From assembly GCF_001412595.2 (NCBI RefSeq), contig NZ_CP012640.2, positions 5,890,001-5,954,000 on the forward strand: a stretch of DNA of 64,000 nt, written 5' to 3'. Both the position numbers and the translations under genes were made by a program. The DNA comes from Massilia sp. WG5. GTDB lineage: Bacteria; Pseudomonadota; Gammaproteobacteria; Burkholderiales; Burkholderiaceae_D. Of this stretch, positions 24,717 through 34,062 are shown in pieces. The notes under the pieces are model-generated. The model did not search any database. It was given only the letters and a program-made list of their open reading frames with translations, and was not told the DNA's origin. The number at the start of each line of letters is the position of its first letter. Positions within the stretch are counted from its first letter, which is position 1.

Positions 24717-26135
24717 ATGCATCGACATCGCAAGGCGAAAATCGTCGCCACCCTGGGGCCGGCCAGCACGGACGCGGCCACCATCGAATCCCTGTTCCGC
24801 GCCGGCGCCGACGTGTTCCGGCTGAACTTCAGCCACGGCAGCCATGAGGACCACAAGGCGCGCCTCGACACGCTGCGCGCGCTCGAACAGTCGCTGGGCC
24901 GCCCGGTCGGCGTCCTGATCGATCTGCAGGGACCGAAGCTGCGGATCGGCACCTTCGCCGAAGGCCGGGTCAGCCTGGATGCCGGGGCGCCATTCCGGCT
25001 CGACCTGAACGCCGGCCAGCCGGGCGACCGGTCGCGCGTCGCGCTGCCGCATCCCGAGATCTTCGCGGCGCTGGAGCAGGGCACGACGCTGCTCCTCGAC
25101 GACGGGCGCATCGCGCTGAAGGTCGAGAAATTCAACGCCGAGTCGGCGGACACCACGGTCGTGAACGGCGGCGTGCTGTCCGACCGCAAGGGCGTCAATG
25201 TCCCGGGCGTGGTGCTGCCGCTGTCGGCGCTGACGGAAAAGGACCGCAAGGACCTGGCGTTCGGCCTGAGTCTGGGTATCGACTGGATCGCGCTGTCTTT
25301 CGTGCAGCGGGCCGAGGACATCCGCGAGATCAAGGAAATCGTGCAGGGGCGTGCCAAGATCGTCGCCAAGCTGGAAAAGCCGGCTGCCATCCACGACCTG
25401 GAAGCGATCGTCGAGGAAGCCGACGCCATCATGGTGGCGCGCGGCGACCTCGGCGTCGAAATGCCGGCCGAGCAGGTGCCGGCGATCCAGAAGCGCATCG
25501 TGCGCGTCTGCCGCCGCCTCGGCAAGCCGGTCATCGTCGCCACGCAGATGCTGGAATCGATGGTGACGGCGCCGGTGCCGACCCGCGCCGAAGCCTCGGA
25601 CGTCGCCACCGCCATCTACGACGGCGTGGATGCGGTGATGCTGTCGGCCGAATCGGCCTCGGGCAAGTACCCGGTCGAGGCGGTCATCATGATGAACAAC
25701 ATCATCGTCCAGACCGAGTCCGATCCCGTCTACCGCGAGACCGTCGCCGCCGGCCAGAGCCCGGCGCAGGCCGAGATCGCGGACGCGATCGGCCTGGCGA
25801 CGCGCAATGTCGCCGAGCTGCTCGAGGTGGCGGCCACCGTCGCCTACACCAGCTCCGGCCACTCGGCCCTGCGGCTGGCGCGCGAACGGCCGCAGGCGCC
25901 CATCATCGGCATGACGCCGAAGCTCGCCACCGCGCGCGCGATGGCGCTGGTGTGGGGCGTGCATGCGGTGCTGACCCACGACGTCGCCGACGTCTCCGAG
26001 ATGACCGACTTCGCCTGCGCCACGGCGCGCCGCGAGGGACTGGCGCGGGCGGGGCAGAGCATCGTCATCGCCGCCGGCATGCCTTTCGGCGCGTCGGGCA
26101 CGACGAATCTCCTGCGGATTGCGCGGCTGGACTGA
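24717..26135 (+). CDS. ttuE: Pyruvate kinase
   Basis: A 472-aa cytosolic enzyme converting phosphoenolpyruvate and ADP to pyruvate and ATP. Family blocks are TLGPAS, FRLNFSHGSHEDH, the PEP/metal site KIVAKLEKPAAIHDLE with VARGDLGVEMP, QKRIVRVCR, and ATQMLESMVTAPVPTRAEASDVA. The C-terminal allosteric domain is present (SSGHSALRLARERP). It starts directly after ttuD and is the last gene of the tartrate cluster, which suggests an operon-specific isozyme (ttuE in Agrobacterium vitis and similar) distinct from the housekeeping enzyme. The ttuE symbol rests on this context. Confidence 0.93.
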   Translation: MHRHRKAKIVATLGPASTDAATIESLFRAGADVFRLNFSHGSHEDHKARLDTLRALEQSLGRPVGVLIDLQGPKLRIGTFAEGRVSLDAGAPFRLDLNAGQPGDRSRVALPHPEIFAALEQGTTLLLDDGRIALKVEKFNAESADTTVVNGGVLSDRKGVNVPGVVLPLSALTEKDRKDLAFGLSLGIDWIALSFVQRAEDIREIKEIVQGRAKIVAKLEKPAAIHDLEAIVEEADAIMVARGDLGVEMPAEQVPAIQKRIVRVCRRLGKPVIVATQMLESMVTAPVPTRAEASDVATAIYDGVDAVMLSAESASGKYPVEAVIMMNNIIVQTESDPVYRETVAAGQSPAQAEIADAIGLATRNVAELLEVAATVAYTSSGHSALRLARERPQAPIIGMTPKLATARAMALVWGVHAVLTHDVADVSEMTDFACATARREGLARAGQSIVIAAGMPFGASGTTNLLRIARLD

Positions 26136-26519
26136 TCAGACCTGGACCTGGATATCGCCGAAAAAGCCCAGCTGCAGGCTGCTGGCGATGCGGTTCGCCA
26201 CCAGGATCGCCGGCGCGGCGCCTTCCAGCCCGAACACCTCGATCGCGGTCATCCTGAACAGGGTGAGCCAGTGGACGAAGTGTTCCCGCCCGATGCCGCT
26301 CAAGGCCATGTGCTTGCCGAAGACATTGCCCTGGAACTCCCCGGTATCCAGCAGGACCTTGGTCCAGAACGCATACATGCGCGGCATGTGCTCGTGCCAG
26401 TGGCCGGCCAGCCGCTCTTCGAACACGGGACCCAGCACGGCATCCTCTCGGACCCGGGCATAGAAGGTATCGACCAGCTGGACGATGGCCGACGGCGTGA
26501 TGGCAGTGGATTGCGTCAT
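26136..26519 (-). CDS. Group III truncated hemoglobin
   Basis: A 127-aa globin of the 2-over-2 group III type. The proximal heme ligand is His80 in REHFVHWLTLF, followed by the family Trp84. The N-terminal helix region LVDTFYARVREDAVLGPVF and MPRMYAFWTKVLL match group III trHbs, which bind O2 and NO and may act in NO detoxification or peroxide chemistry. It directly adjoins the convergent pyruvate kinase stop (26135/26136) and lies 4 bp after the 2-hydroxyacid dehydrogenase on the same strand, so those two are probably cotranscribed. Confidence 0.9.
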   Translation of the reverse strand: MTQSTAITPSAIVQLVDTFYARVREDAVLGPVFEERLAGHWHEHMPRMYAFWTKVLLDTGEFQGNVFGKHMALSGIGREHFVHWLTLFRMTAIEVFGLEGAAPAILVANRIASSLQLGFFGDIQVQV

Positions 26520-26523
26520 TGCG

Positions 26524-27468
26524 TCATACGAGGTTCTGCGGCGCCCCGGCGGCCCAGCCGTCGATGTTCTCGACCAGCATGTCGGCCAGCGTCTGCATCG
26601 CGCCGCCGCTGGCCCAGGCCACGTGCGGCGTCAGCACGAAATTCGGCAGATTCAGATTCAGGAGCGGATTGTCGGGCGCCGGCGGCTCCTTGCTCAGCAC
26701 GTCGAAGCCGGCGCCGGCGATCACGCCCTTCGTCAGCGCGTCGGCCAGCGCCGCTTCGTCGACCAGGCCGCCGCGCGCGGTGTTGATCAGGATCGCGTTC
26801 TTCTTCATCGACGCCAGTTCGGCGGCGCCGATCATGTGGCGGGTCTGGGCGCTCAGCGGCAGGTGCAGGGTGATCACGTCGGACGTCGCCAGCAGCTCGG
26901 GCAGCGGCAGTTGCACGACGTCGGCGTCCGGCAGCGGCGAGCGCGAGGCGACCGCGATCTCCATCCCGAAGGCGCGTCCGATCTGCGCCACGCGCCGGCC
27001 CAGCGCGCCGTAGCCGACGATGCCGAGGCGGCTGCCGGCCAGGTCGGCGATCGGGTGGTCGAGCAGGCAGAAGCGGGTCGACTGCTCCCAGCGTCCGGCG
27101 GCGACATCTTGCGCATAGGCCATCAGGTTGCGGCGCACCGCCAGCATCAGCGCGAAGCAGTGCTCCGGCACCGACACCACCGAATAATTCCGGATATTGC
27201 AGACCGCGATGCCGCGCTCGCGGCAGGTGGCGAGGTCGACGTTGTCGGTGCCGGTCGCGGCCACGGCCACCAGCTTCAGGTCCGGCAATTGCGCGATCTC
27301 GGCCGCGCGCAGCGGCACCTTGTTGGTGATCGCAACCGTCGCGCCGCGCAGGCGCTCGACGACCTCGTGCGGCGCCGTGGCCGGATAATCCTGCCAGGTG
27401 TGCTCGAAGGCGGGCGGACGGATGTTGGCGATCAGGCTATCGCGGTCGAGAAAGACAATCTTGTGCAT
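26524..27468 (-). CDS. D-2-hydroxyacid dehydrogenase (glycerate dehydrogenase-like)
   Basis: A 314-aa NAD(P)-dependent enzyme of the D-isomer 2-hydroxyacid dehydrogenase family. The Rossmann motif GIVGYGALGRRVA lies near residue 150. The catalytic Arg is in INTARGGLVDE and the catalytic His in LTPHVAWAS. The overall match is to HprA-type glycerate/hydroxypyruvate reductases. Its position next to the tartrate/glycerate cluster, although convergent, suggests interconversion of glycerate and hydroxypyruvate, but that is inference. Closely related phosphite or lactate dehydrogenases cannot be excluded. Confidence 0.88.
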   Translation of the reverse strand: MHKIVFLDRDSLIANIRPPAFEHTWQDYPATAPHEVVERLRGATVAITNKVPLRAAEIAQLPDLKLVAVAATGTDNVDLATCRERGIAVCNIRNYSVVSVPEHCFALMLAVRRNLMAYAQDVAAGRWEQSTRFCLLDHPIADLAGSRLGIVGYGALGRRVAQIGRAFGMEIAVASRSPLPDADVVQLPLPELLATSDVITLHLPLSAQTRHMIGAAELASMKKNAILINTARGGLVDEAALADALTKGVIAGAGFDVLSKEPPAPDNPLLNLNLPNFVLTPHVAWASGGAMQTLADMLVENIDGWAAGAPQNLV

Positions 27469-27630
27469 GGCGGTCGAAAGAACAGACAGAGGACCACCAT
27501 TGTATCGGCGGATCGAGAAACCGTCGCGAGCGGCCGCAGTTTCGTCTGAGAAGCGCAGCCGTACTTACGGTACGGCGAGCATCGCAGGACGAAAATGCAA
27601 CGCGCAGCAGGTTACTCGACCGCCCACTAC

Positions 27631-27660
27631 ATAAAAAAAGACAGGCCGGAGCCTGTCTTT
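27631..27660 (-). terminator. Terminator of the Ala/Lys-rich gene
   Basis: A perfect 10-bp stem (AAAGACAGGC/GCCTGTCTTT, loop CGGA) is followed on the minus strand by a run of seven T. It sits 28 bp after the stop at 27689. Confidence 0.92.
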
Positions 27661-27688
27661 CGAGATGGTGGGGCTTGAGCCGCTGGGC

Positions 27689-28045
27689 TTAGTGTGCTGC
27701 TGCCGCGTCGGCCTTCTGGTCTGCGTGAGCGGCGGCCTTGTCGGCGGCTGCATCCGCTTTGGCCTTTGCGGCCTTCTTGTGTGCTTTTGCCTTGGTCTTG
27801 GCGGCGTCGGCCTTGGCGACCGCGACGTCCGAATTGGCTTCGGCTGCTTTCTTCTCTACTTTGGCATCGGCCTTGGCGGCGGTCTTGGCTTCCTTGGCTT
27901 CGGCCTTGGTGACGTCCTTGTCGGCTTTGACATCGGCTTTGGCGGCATGGCTCGTCGGCGCGGTGGCCGGCGTGGCGGTCGACTGGGCGGCGAATGCGGA
28001 AGTGGCGAACAGACCGGCGATCAGGGTGGCGACGATTTTGCTCAT
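27689..28045 (-). CDS. Exported Ala/Lys/Asp-rich low-complexity protein
   Basis: A 118-aa protein with a signal peptide (MSKIVATLIAGLFATSAFAA). The mature part is almost entirely Ala, Lys, Asp and Glu, built from repeats such as KADVKADKD, AKEAKTAAKADAKVEKKAA and KAKAHKKAAKAKADAAADK. It is likely helical or disordered and highly charged, with histidines near the end. It has its own strong terminator and a GGAAACATCGCC region before the ATG. Similar short exported Ala/Lys-rich proteins are common in Burkholderiales but have no assigned function. Composition differs sharply from its neighbours. Confidence 0.75.
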   Translation of the reverse strand: MSKIVATLIAGLFATSAFAAQSTATPATAPTSHAAKADVKADKDVTKAEAKEAKTAAKADAKVEKKAAEANSDVAVAKADAAKTKAKAHKKAAKAKADAAADKAAAHADQKADAAAAH

Positions 28046-28163
28046 GGCGATGTTTCCTTCAGGTCGTTGTTGAAATGGTGGGGTGGTCCCGGTGCTACTG
28101 GTCCTTCAACGCCGCCACCCGACGGCCAGTTGACGCGCCTTTACATTTATTTACAATTAGATT

Positions 28164-29432
28164 TCACTTCTGAAATTTTGCTCCCGCCAGCTGCGCGATT
28201 GCCGCCAGCGTGGTCTGGGCGGCGTTCAGGCCCAGCAGGTAGTCCTTGTCGCTGAAGGTCGACACCAGGTCGGTCGGCTGGTGCCAGTGCGGGTTCCAGC
28301 CGGCGCCGATCTGCTGGCCGCGCTCGTTCTCGCGCAGCGAAATCGCGGGCACCAGGTCCATGAACGGGGTCGAGTCCGTGTTGGTCATGTGCGGGCCGAC
28401 CGAGGCCGGGTAATCGGAAGCGTATTTGTCGTTGGCCGCGCGGAAGGCCCAGGCCAGCTTCTGGGCGCCCTCGGCCTGGCGCGAATTCGCCTGGAACTCG
28501 ATGTTGACGTCGGCCTCGCGGCGCTGTTCGGGCGGCGGCGCCGTTACCGTCTTGCCGTTCGCATCGAGGTGCGCGACCGGCATGCCGTGGTCGAACATCA
28601 TCATGTCGTGCTGGACCATGCCCAGCCAGCGCGGCTCCGGATAGCGGCCCGACCCCTTCGGCGACTCGATCCCCTGCAGGCCGTTGCGCTGGGCGACATA
28701 GGCTGCGGCGCCGTTCAGGCCGGTCTCTTCGTTGTTCCACAGCGCGAAGCGGATGCTGCGCTCGGTCCTCACGCCGGGCGCGTTCAGGATCCGCGCCAGT
28801 TCCATCACCAGCGCGGTGCCGGAGGCGTCGTCATTGGCCGCCTCGCCGTAGCCCATGCCATCCATGTGGGCGGACAAGATGTACATCTCGTCGGGATGGC
28901 TGCTCCCGACCTTGGTGCAATAGACCTCTTCGCGCGGGCCGCCTTTCGGATCCGGCTGTTCGGCATTCAGGCGCCGCAGGCGCTCGTCGGGCTGGGCCAG
29001 CGGGTCCTCGTTGACGCTGGTGGGCGCGCGGGTGCCGAACAGGGTGCTGCCGCCCTGGCCGGACGGACCGCCGCGGCCGCCGCCGGTGCCGGCCGGCCGG
29101 GGAGCGCCTTTCGGCCGCGGGGCCGGCGGCGCGTAGTCGTAGCGAATCCGTTCGGTGGCGCAGCCGAAGGATTTGAGCTGGGCCTCGATCCAGTCGATCG
29201 CCTTGCGGTTGCGTTCGGTGCCCTGGCGGCGGTCGCCGAAGCGGGCCAGGCCGCGGATGGTCTCCTTGTAGCGCTCGAGGTCGAGCTGGCCGACCAGGCT
29301 GGCGACCGGATCGCCGGCGGCTGCCGGCTGCGCCGTCGCCGCGGTCTGCGCTGCGGTTTGCGCCGAGGCGGGCAGGGCCAGCGCCAGGGACAGGAAGAGG
29401 GAAGCGGGGATGAGCACGGCGGACGGTTTCAC
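28164..29432 (-). CDS. M28 family metallopeptidase (secreted)
   Basis: A 422-aa zinc aminopeptidase-like enzyme. I prefer the GTG at 29432, which follows AGAGG and opens a clean signal peptide (KPSAVLIPASLFLSLALALP, cleavage near ASAQ); an ATG 11 codons upstream is the alternative. Zinc ligands and catalytic residues are visible: His and Asp in LSAHMDGMG, Asp in ANDDASG, Glu-Glu in WNNEETG, and a C-terminal His in NPHWHQPTD. A Gly-rich insertion (PAGTGGGRGGPSGQGGS) precedes the catalytic core. It is divergent from a second M28 peptidase at 29584; both are probably periplasmic or extracellular. Confidence 0.88.
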   Translation of the reverse strand: MKPSAVLIPASLFLSLALALPASAQTAAQTAATAQPAAAGDPVASLVGQLDLERYKETIRGLARFGDRRQGTERNRKAIDWIEAQLKSFGCATERIRYDYAPPAPRPKGAPRPAGTGGGRGGPSGQGGSTLFGTRAPTSVNEDPLAQPDERLRRLNAEQPDPKGGPREEVYCTKVGSSHPDEMYILSAHMDGMGYGEAANDDASGTALVMELARILNAPGVRTERSIRFALWNNEETGLNGAAAYVAQRNGLQGIESPKGSGRYPEPRWLGMVQHDMMMFDHGMPVAHLDANGKTVTAPPPEQRREADVNIEFQANSRQAEGAQKLAWAFRAANDKYASDYPASVGPHMTNTDSTPFMDLVPAISLRENERGQQIGAGWNPHWHQPTDLVSTFSDKDYLLGLNAAQTTLAAIAQLAGAKFQK

Positions 29433-29538
29433 GAGACCTCTCTGATGGGACGGGCAAAAACCCAACTATATGCCAGGCGCACGATTGATGCCTGTTTGAC
29501 ATTGGAAATTATTCCAAGGATACTCATTCAGCATTTCT

Positions 29539-29573
29539 ATTCGCCAATAAATTCGCCAATAAATTACCAATAA
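29539..29573. repeat. Three 12-bp tandem repeats upstream of an M28 peptidase
   Basis: Two exact copies of ATTCGCCAATAA (29539-29562) and one degenerate copy (ATTACCAATAA) end about 10 bp before the GTG start at 29584. They lie in the 5' leader of that gene and between the two divergent peptidase genes. Confidence 0.75.
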
Positions 29574-29583
29574 GCCAGAGACC

Positions 29584-31275
29584 GTGAAGACCACTACCAC
29601 CATCCTTTCCGCGGCCGTGCTGGCTGCCCTGACCGCCGCGGCCAACGCCGCCCAGCCGGTCAAGCCCGCCGTGCCCGCAACCCAGGCCGTGCAGATCGAG
29701 CCCTCCCACCTGTCGCATGACGTGAAGGTGCTCGCTTCCGACGAGTTCGAAGGCCGCGGCCCGAACACGCCGGGCGAGGCCAAGACCGTGGCCTACCTGA
29801 TCAACCAGTTCGAAGCGGCCGGCCTGAAGCCGGGCGGCGACCTGGTCGACGGCAAGCGCGGCTGGACCCAGGACGTGCCGCTGGGCCGCTTCGAGATCAA
29901 GGGCCCGGTCGAGGTGTCGGTGAAGGGCGGCGGCAAGGAGGAAACGCTGACGCAGGGCGAGCAGATCGCCGTGCGCGCGGCGATGACCGGCGCGAAGGGC
30001 GTGGAATTCAGGGATGCGCCGCTGGTCTTCGTCGGCTATGGCGTCACCGCGCCGGAGCGCAAATGGGACGACTTCAAGGGCCAGGACCTGAAGGGCAAGC
30101 TGGCCGTGGTCCTGATCAACGACCCGGACTTCGAGACCGGCAAAGGCGAGTTCGGCGGCAAGGCCATGACCTATTATGGCCGCTGGACCTATAAGTTCGA
30201 GGAACTGGCCCGCCGCGGCGCACTCGGCACCCTGATCGTGCACGAGAGCGCGCCGGCTTCCTACGGCTGGGCGACCGTGAAGAATTCCAACACCAACGTC
30301 ATGTACGACGTGGTGCGCAAGAACCCGCTCGAAGCCCATGCGCCGGTCGAGGCCTGGATCCAGCGCGATATCGCCGTCGACCTGTTCAAACGCGCCGGCC
30401 TGGATTTCGACAAGCTGAAGAAATCGGCGCAATCGCGCAACTTCAAGCCGGTCGAGCTGACCGGTGTCTCGATGTCCGGTAAATATGCCGTCGACGCCCA
30501 GGTGATCACCTCGAAGAACGTGATCGCCGTGCGCGAGGGCAGCCGGCATCCGGACCAGTACGTGGTCTACAGCGGCCACTGGGATCATCTCGGCATCGGC
30601 CTGCCGGATGCCAAGGGCGACAAGATCTATAACGGCGCGGTCGACAACGCGACCGGCATCGCGGCCCTGCTGGAGCTGGCGCGCGTCTACGCGGCCGCGC
30701 CGGCGCCGCAACGGAGCGTGGTGTTCCTGGCCGTGACCGCCGAGGAAAAGGGCCTGCTGGGCTCGGAATACTATGCAGGCAACCCGGTCTATCCGCTGGC
30801 GAAGACGGTCGGCGTGATCAACATGGACGCCCTCGACCCGCACGGCAAGGCGAAGGACTTCACGATCTCCGGCAGCGCCAGGCTGGAATTGCTGGACCGC
30901 CTGGTCAGCAAGGCCAGGATGGCAAAGCTGAGCTATTCGCCGGATCCGAAGCCGGAAGCGGGCCACTTCTTCCGTTCCGACCATTTCTCCTTCGCCAAGC
31001 GCGGCGTGCCGGCGATTTCCTTCGGTTCGGGCGAGCACTGGGAGCAGGGCGGCATCGCTGTGGGCAAGCAGGAAGCCGAGCGCTACGTCAAGGAAAACTA
31101 CCACCAGCCATCCGACGAATGGCGTCCGGAGTGGACCTTCGAGGGCATGGCGCGCGACCTCGGAATCCTGTACGCGGTCGGCCGCGAGCTGGCGGATTCG
31201 AATGCCTGGCCGAACTGGTCCAGGGATTCGGAGTTCCGCGCGGCACGCGACCAGAGCGCTGCCGAGCGAAAGTAA
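29584..31275 (+). CDS. M28 family metallopeptidase with PA-type insertion
   Basis: A 563-aa secreted zinc peptidase. It starts with GTG and has a signal peptide (KTTTTILSAAVLAALTAAAN). A protease-associated-like region (about 130-290) precedes the M28 catalytic domain. Zinc-site residues are His and Asp in YSGHWDHLG, Asp in AVDNATG, Glu-Glu in VTAEEKG, and Asp in INMDAL; a conserved C-terminal His is in NYHQPSDEW. The motif DEFEGRGPNTPGE near the N-terminus is typical of this subfamily. It is divergent from the other M28 gene, and three 12-bp repeats lie just before the start. Confidence 0.9.
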   Translation: MKTTTTILSAAVLAALTAAANAAQPVKPAVPATQAVQIEPSHLSHDVKVLASDEFEGRGPNTPGEAKTVAYLINQFEAAGLKPGGDLVDGKRGWTQDVPLGRFEIKGPVEVSVKGGGKEETLTQGEQIAVRAAMTGAKGVEFRDAPLVFVGYGVTAPERKWDDFKGQDLKGKLAVVLINDPDFETGKGEFGGKAMTYYGRWTYKFEELARRGALGTLIVHESAPASYGWATVKNSNTNVMYDVVRKNPLEAHAPVEAWIQRDIAVDLFKRAGLDFDKLKKSAQSRNFKPVELTGVSMSGKYAVDAQVITSKNVIAVREGSRHPDQYVVYSGHWDHLGIGLPDAKGDKIYNGAVDNATGIAALLELARVYAAAPAPQRSVVFLAVTAEEKGLLGSEYYAGNPVYPLAKTVGVINMDALDPHGKAKDFTISGSARLELLDRLVSKARMAKLSYSPDPKPEAGHFFRSDHFSFAKRGVPAISFGSGEHWEQGGIAVGKQEAERYVKENYHQPSDEWRPEWTFEGMARDLGILYAVGRELADSNAWPNWSRDSEFRAARDQSAAERK

Positions 31276-31362
31276 GCCGAAAACAAGCGTTATCTGCCGT
31301 ACAGTCGCGTCCGCGCTGGCGCGGTACATTGGCAACATTGCTGCTGATGTACAGGTGATGCC

Positions 31363-34035
31363 ATGCCGGACGCACTCAAGGAATACAAGGCCAAGCGGAA
31401 TTTTTCGATCACGTCGGAACCCGCGGAAGGGGGCGACGCCAGCAAGGGCGCGCTCACCTTCGTGATCCAGAAACACTGGGCGACCAGGCTGCACTACGAT
31501 TTCCGTCTCGAAATCGACGGCACCATGAAGAGCTGGGCGGTGCCGAAAGGCCCCAGCTTCGACAACCATGACAAGCGCATGGCCGTGCACGTCGAGGACC
31601 ATCCGATCTCCTACTCCGACTTCGAAGGCACGATCCCGCCGCACCAGTACGGCGCGGGCAAGGTCATCGTCTGGGACAAGGGGACCTGGGAGCCGGTCGG
31701 CGACCCGGCCAAGGGCTATGCCAAGGGCGAGATCAAGTTCGAGATCCACGGCCACAAGATGCACGGACGCTGGGTGCTGGTGCGCCTGCGCCAGCGCGCC
31801 GAGGACCGCCAGGAGCACTGGCTGCTGATCAAGGAAAACGACGAGTACGCGCGCCCGGCCTCGGAATTCTCGGTCATCGACGAGATGCCGGACAGCGTCA
31901 AGGATTTGCCGATGCCGGGCGCGCCCGAAGACCGGGAGGCGGCGCGGGCCAAGTTGGCCGAGCTGAAGGCGGAGGCCAGGCCGGCGAAGAAGCCGGCCGC
32001 CAAGGCGGCAACGAAGACGGCAGCGAAGCCGGCCAGACGCGGCGCCATGCCCGAGGGCGCCGTCAAGGCCGAGCTGCCAGAGACCCTCAACGCCGAACTG
32101 GCGACCCTGGTCGACGGCCCGCCGGAACGTCCGGAAGAATGGATCTTCGAGATCAAGTTCGATGGCTACCGCATGCTGACCCGCGTCGCCGACAAGGGCA
32201 AGGACATCCGCCTGATCACCCGCAACGGCAACGACTGGACCGACAAACTGCGCCCGCTGCAGCAGGAAATCAAGCGCATGAAGCTGCCGGATGGCTGGTA
32301 CGACGGCGAGATCGTGGTCCACGACGAGAACGGCAAGCCGAACTTCAACCTGCTGCAGCTGGCCTTCGACGGTTCCAACCGCGCCCAGATCGTCTACTTC
32401 ATCTTCGACATGCCTTACTTCAAAGGTCATGACCTGCGGGACGTGCGGCTCGACCAGCGGCGCCCGCTGCTGCAGGAAGTGCTGGCCGCAAAGCCGTCCG
32501 ACACCGTGCGCTTCTCGGCCGAATTCGGCACCGACCCGAGCCAGCTGGTGGTGGCGGCCTGCCAGATCGGCCTCGAAGGCGTGATCGGCAAGCGCCGCGA
32601 CTCGCGCTACGTGACGCGCCGCTCGCCGGAATGGATCAAGCTGAAGTGCGGGATGCGCCAGGAATTCGTGATCGGCGGGTATACCGATCCGCACGGCGCG
32701 CGCACCGGCATCGGCTCGCTGCTGCTCGGCTACTACGATGAGAAGGGCGTGCTGCGCTACGCCGGCAACTGCGGCAGCGGCTTCAACGGCGCGTCGCTGC
32801 GCCACATGCGCGAGACGCTGGAAGCCATCGAGAGCGACGAGAACCCGTTCCCGGCGCGCGCCGTGCCCGGTCGCGGCAACCACTGGGTCAAGCCGACCCT
32901 GGTGGCCGAGGTCAGCTTCTCGGAATGGACCGCGACCGATTCGATCCGCCACCCCGTGTTCCAGGGCCTGCGCAAGGACAAGCCGGCCAGGAGCGTGGTG
33001 CGCGAGCAGGCCAAGCACGTTCAGGAGAATGGGCAGGAGCGCGCAAGCATGAAGAGCGAGGAACAGGCTGCGAAGGCGACGCCGGCGCCGCGCAAGCGCG
33101 CCGGCACCAAGGCCGCGAAGGCGGAGCCGGCATCGGGCGGCAGCGGATTGCCCGCGACTTTCAAAGTCACGCACGGCGAGCGCGTGATGGACAAGGAAAG
33201 CGGCGTCACCAAGCTCGAACTGGTCGAATACTATGCGCTGGTCGGCGAACTGATGATGGCGCACCTGAAAGGCCGCCCGGTGTCGCTGGTGCGCGCGCCC
33301 GAGGGCGTCGGCGGCGAGCTGTTCTTCCAGAAGCACGTCGCCGACATACGCAAGATGCCGGGCGTCGGCCAGCTCGACCAGGCCCTCGATCCGGACCACC
33401 CGCGCATGACCCGCATCGACAGCGTCGAAGGCCTCCTGTCCTGCGCCCAGTGGAACGTGGTCGAGATCCACAGCCAGAACGCGGTCGAGAAGCGCTACGA
33501 GACCCCCGACCGCTTCGTGTTCGACCTCGACCCGGGCGAGGGAATCTCGTTCGCGATGGTGCAGGAAGCGGCCCAGGTGGTGCGCGCCTTCCTGCAGGAG
33601 CTGGGCCTGAACCCCTTCCTGAAGACCAGCGGCGGCAAGGGCCTGCATATCGTCGTGCCGATCAAGCCCAAGCTCGACTGGGATACGGTGAAGGACTTCT
33701 CGCACGCCATCGTGACCCATCTGGCCAAGACCCTGCCGGACCGCTTCTCGGACAAGAGCGGCGCCAAGAACCGGGTCGGCCGCATCTTCATCGACTACCT
33801 GCGCAACGGCCGCGGCGCCACCACGGTCACGGCCTGGTCGGCGCGTACGCGGCCGGGGCTGGGGATTTCGGTGCCGGTGCGCTGGGAGGAGCTGGCGGAC
33901 CTGAGTTCCGGCGCGCACTGGACGGTGCGGACGGTGGGGGAGCGGCTGGCGATCGGGAATACGCCGTGGGAGGACTATGCGGACAGCGCGACCACGCTGA
34001 GCAAGGCGATGAAGGCGCTGGGATTCAAACGGTGA
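31363..34035 (+). CDS. ligD: Multifunctional DNA ligase D (PE-LIG-POL)
   Basis: An 890-aa NHEJ enzyme in the P. aeruginosa-type domain order. The 3'-phosphoesterase domain (about 1-190) has HYDFRLEIDG and HQYGAG. The ATP-dependent ligase domain (about 240-550) has adenylation Lys265 in EIKFDGYRM and the later motif WIKLKCGMRQEFVIGGYT. The polymerase/primase domain (about 595-880) has the catalytic pair Asp721/Asp723 in FDLDPGEG and KTSGGKGLHIVVP. Ala/Lys-rich linkers separate the domains. Together with the Ku gene at 34339 it should seal double-strand breaks without a template. An AGGTG ribosome-binding site precedes the ATG. Confidence 0.96.
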   Translation: MPDALKEYKAKRNFSITSEPAEGGDASKGALTFVIQKHWATRLHYDFRLEIDGTMKSWAVPKGPSFDNHDKRMAVHVEDHPISYSDFEGTIPPHQYGAGKVIVWDKGTWEPVGDPAKGYAKGEIKFEIHGHKMHGRWVLVRLRQRAEDRQEHWLLIKENDEYARPASEFSVIDEMPDSVKDLPMPGAPEDREAARAKLAELKAEARPAKKPAAKAATKTAAKPARRGAMPEGAVKAELPETLNAELATLVDGPPERPEEWIFEIKFDGYRMLTRVADKGKDIRLITRNGNDWTDKLRPLQQEIKRMKLPDGWYDGEIVVHDENGKPNFNLLQLAFDGSNRAQIVYFIFDMPYFKGHDLRDVRLDQRRPLLQEVLAAKPSDTVRFSAEFGTDPSQLVVAACQIGLEGVIGKRRDSRYVTRRSPEWIKLKCGMRQEFVIGGYTDPHGARTGIGSLLLGYYDEKGVLRYAGNCGSGFNGASLRHMRETLEAIESDENPFPARAVPGRGNHWVKPTLVAEVSFSEWTATDSIRHPVFQGLRKDKPARSVVREQAKHVQENGQERASMKSEEQAAKATPAPRKRAGTKAAKAEPASGGSGLPATFKVTHGERVMDKESGVTKLELVEYYALVGELMMAHLKGRPVSLVRAPEGVGGELFFQKHVADIRKMPGVGQLDQALDPDHPRMTRIDSVEGLLSCAQWNVVEIHSQNAVEKRYETPDRFVFDLDPGEGISFAMVQEAAQVVRAFLQELGLNPFLKTSGGKGLHIVVPIKPKLDWDTVKDFSHAIVTHLAKTLPDRFSDKSGAKNRVGRIFIDYLRNGRGATTVTAWSARTRPGLGISVPVRWEELADLSSGAHWTVRTVGERLAIGNTPWEDYADSATTLSKAMKALGFKR

Positions 34036-34041
34036 CCTCCG

Positions 34042-34062
34042 CGTGGGCACGGGGTGCCCACG
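34042..34062. repeat. Short intergenic palindrome between convergent genes
   Basis: A 9-bp perfect inverted repeat CGTGGGCAC-GGG-GTGCCCACG lies exactly between the stops of ligD and the small membrane protein. There is no T-tract, so it is more a REP-like hairpin than a classical terminator, though it could block convergent transcription. Confidence 0.6.

Noticed and set aside
29524..34050. A 1508-codon open frame on the minus strand
   Set aside because: It is antisense to the M28 peptidase and ligD and shows no domain; both sense genes have catalytic motifs and ribosome-binding sites.
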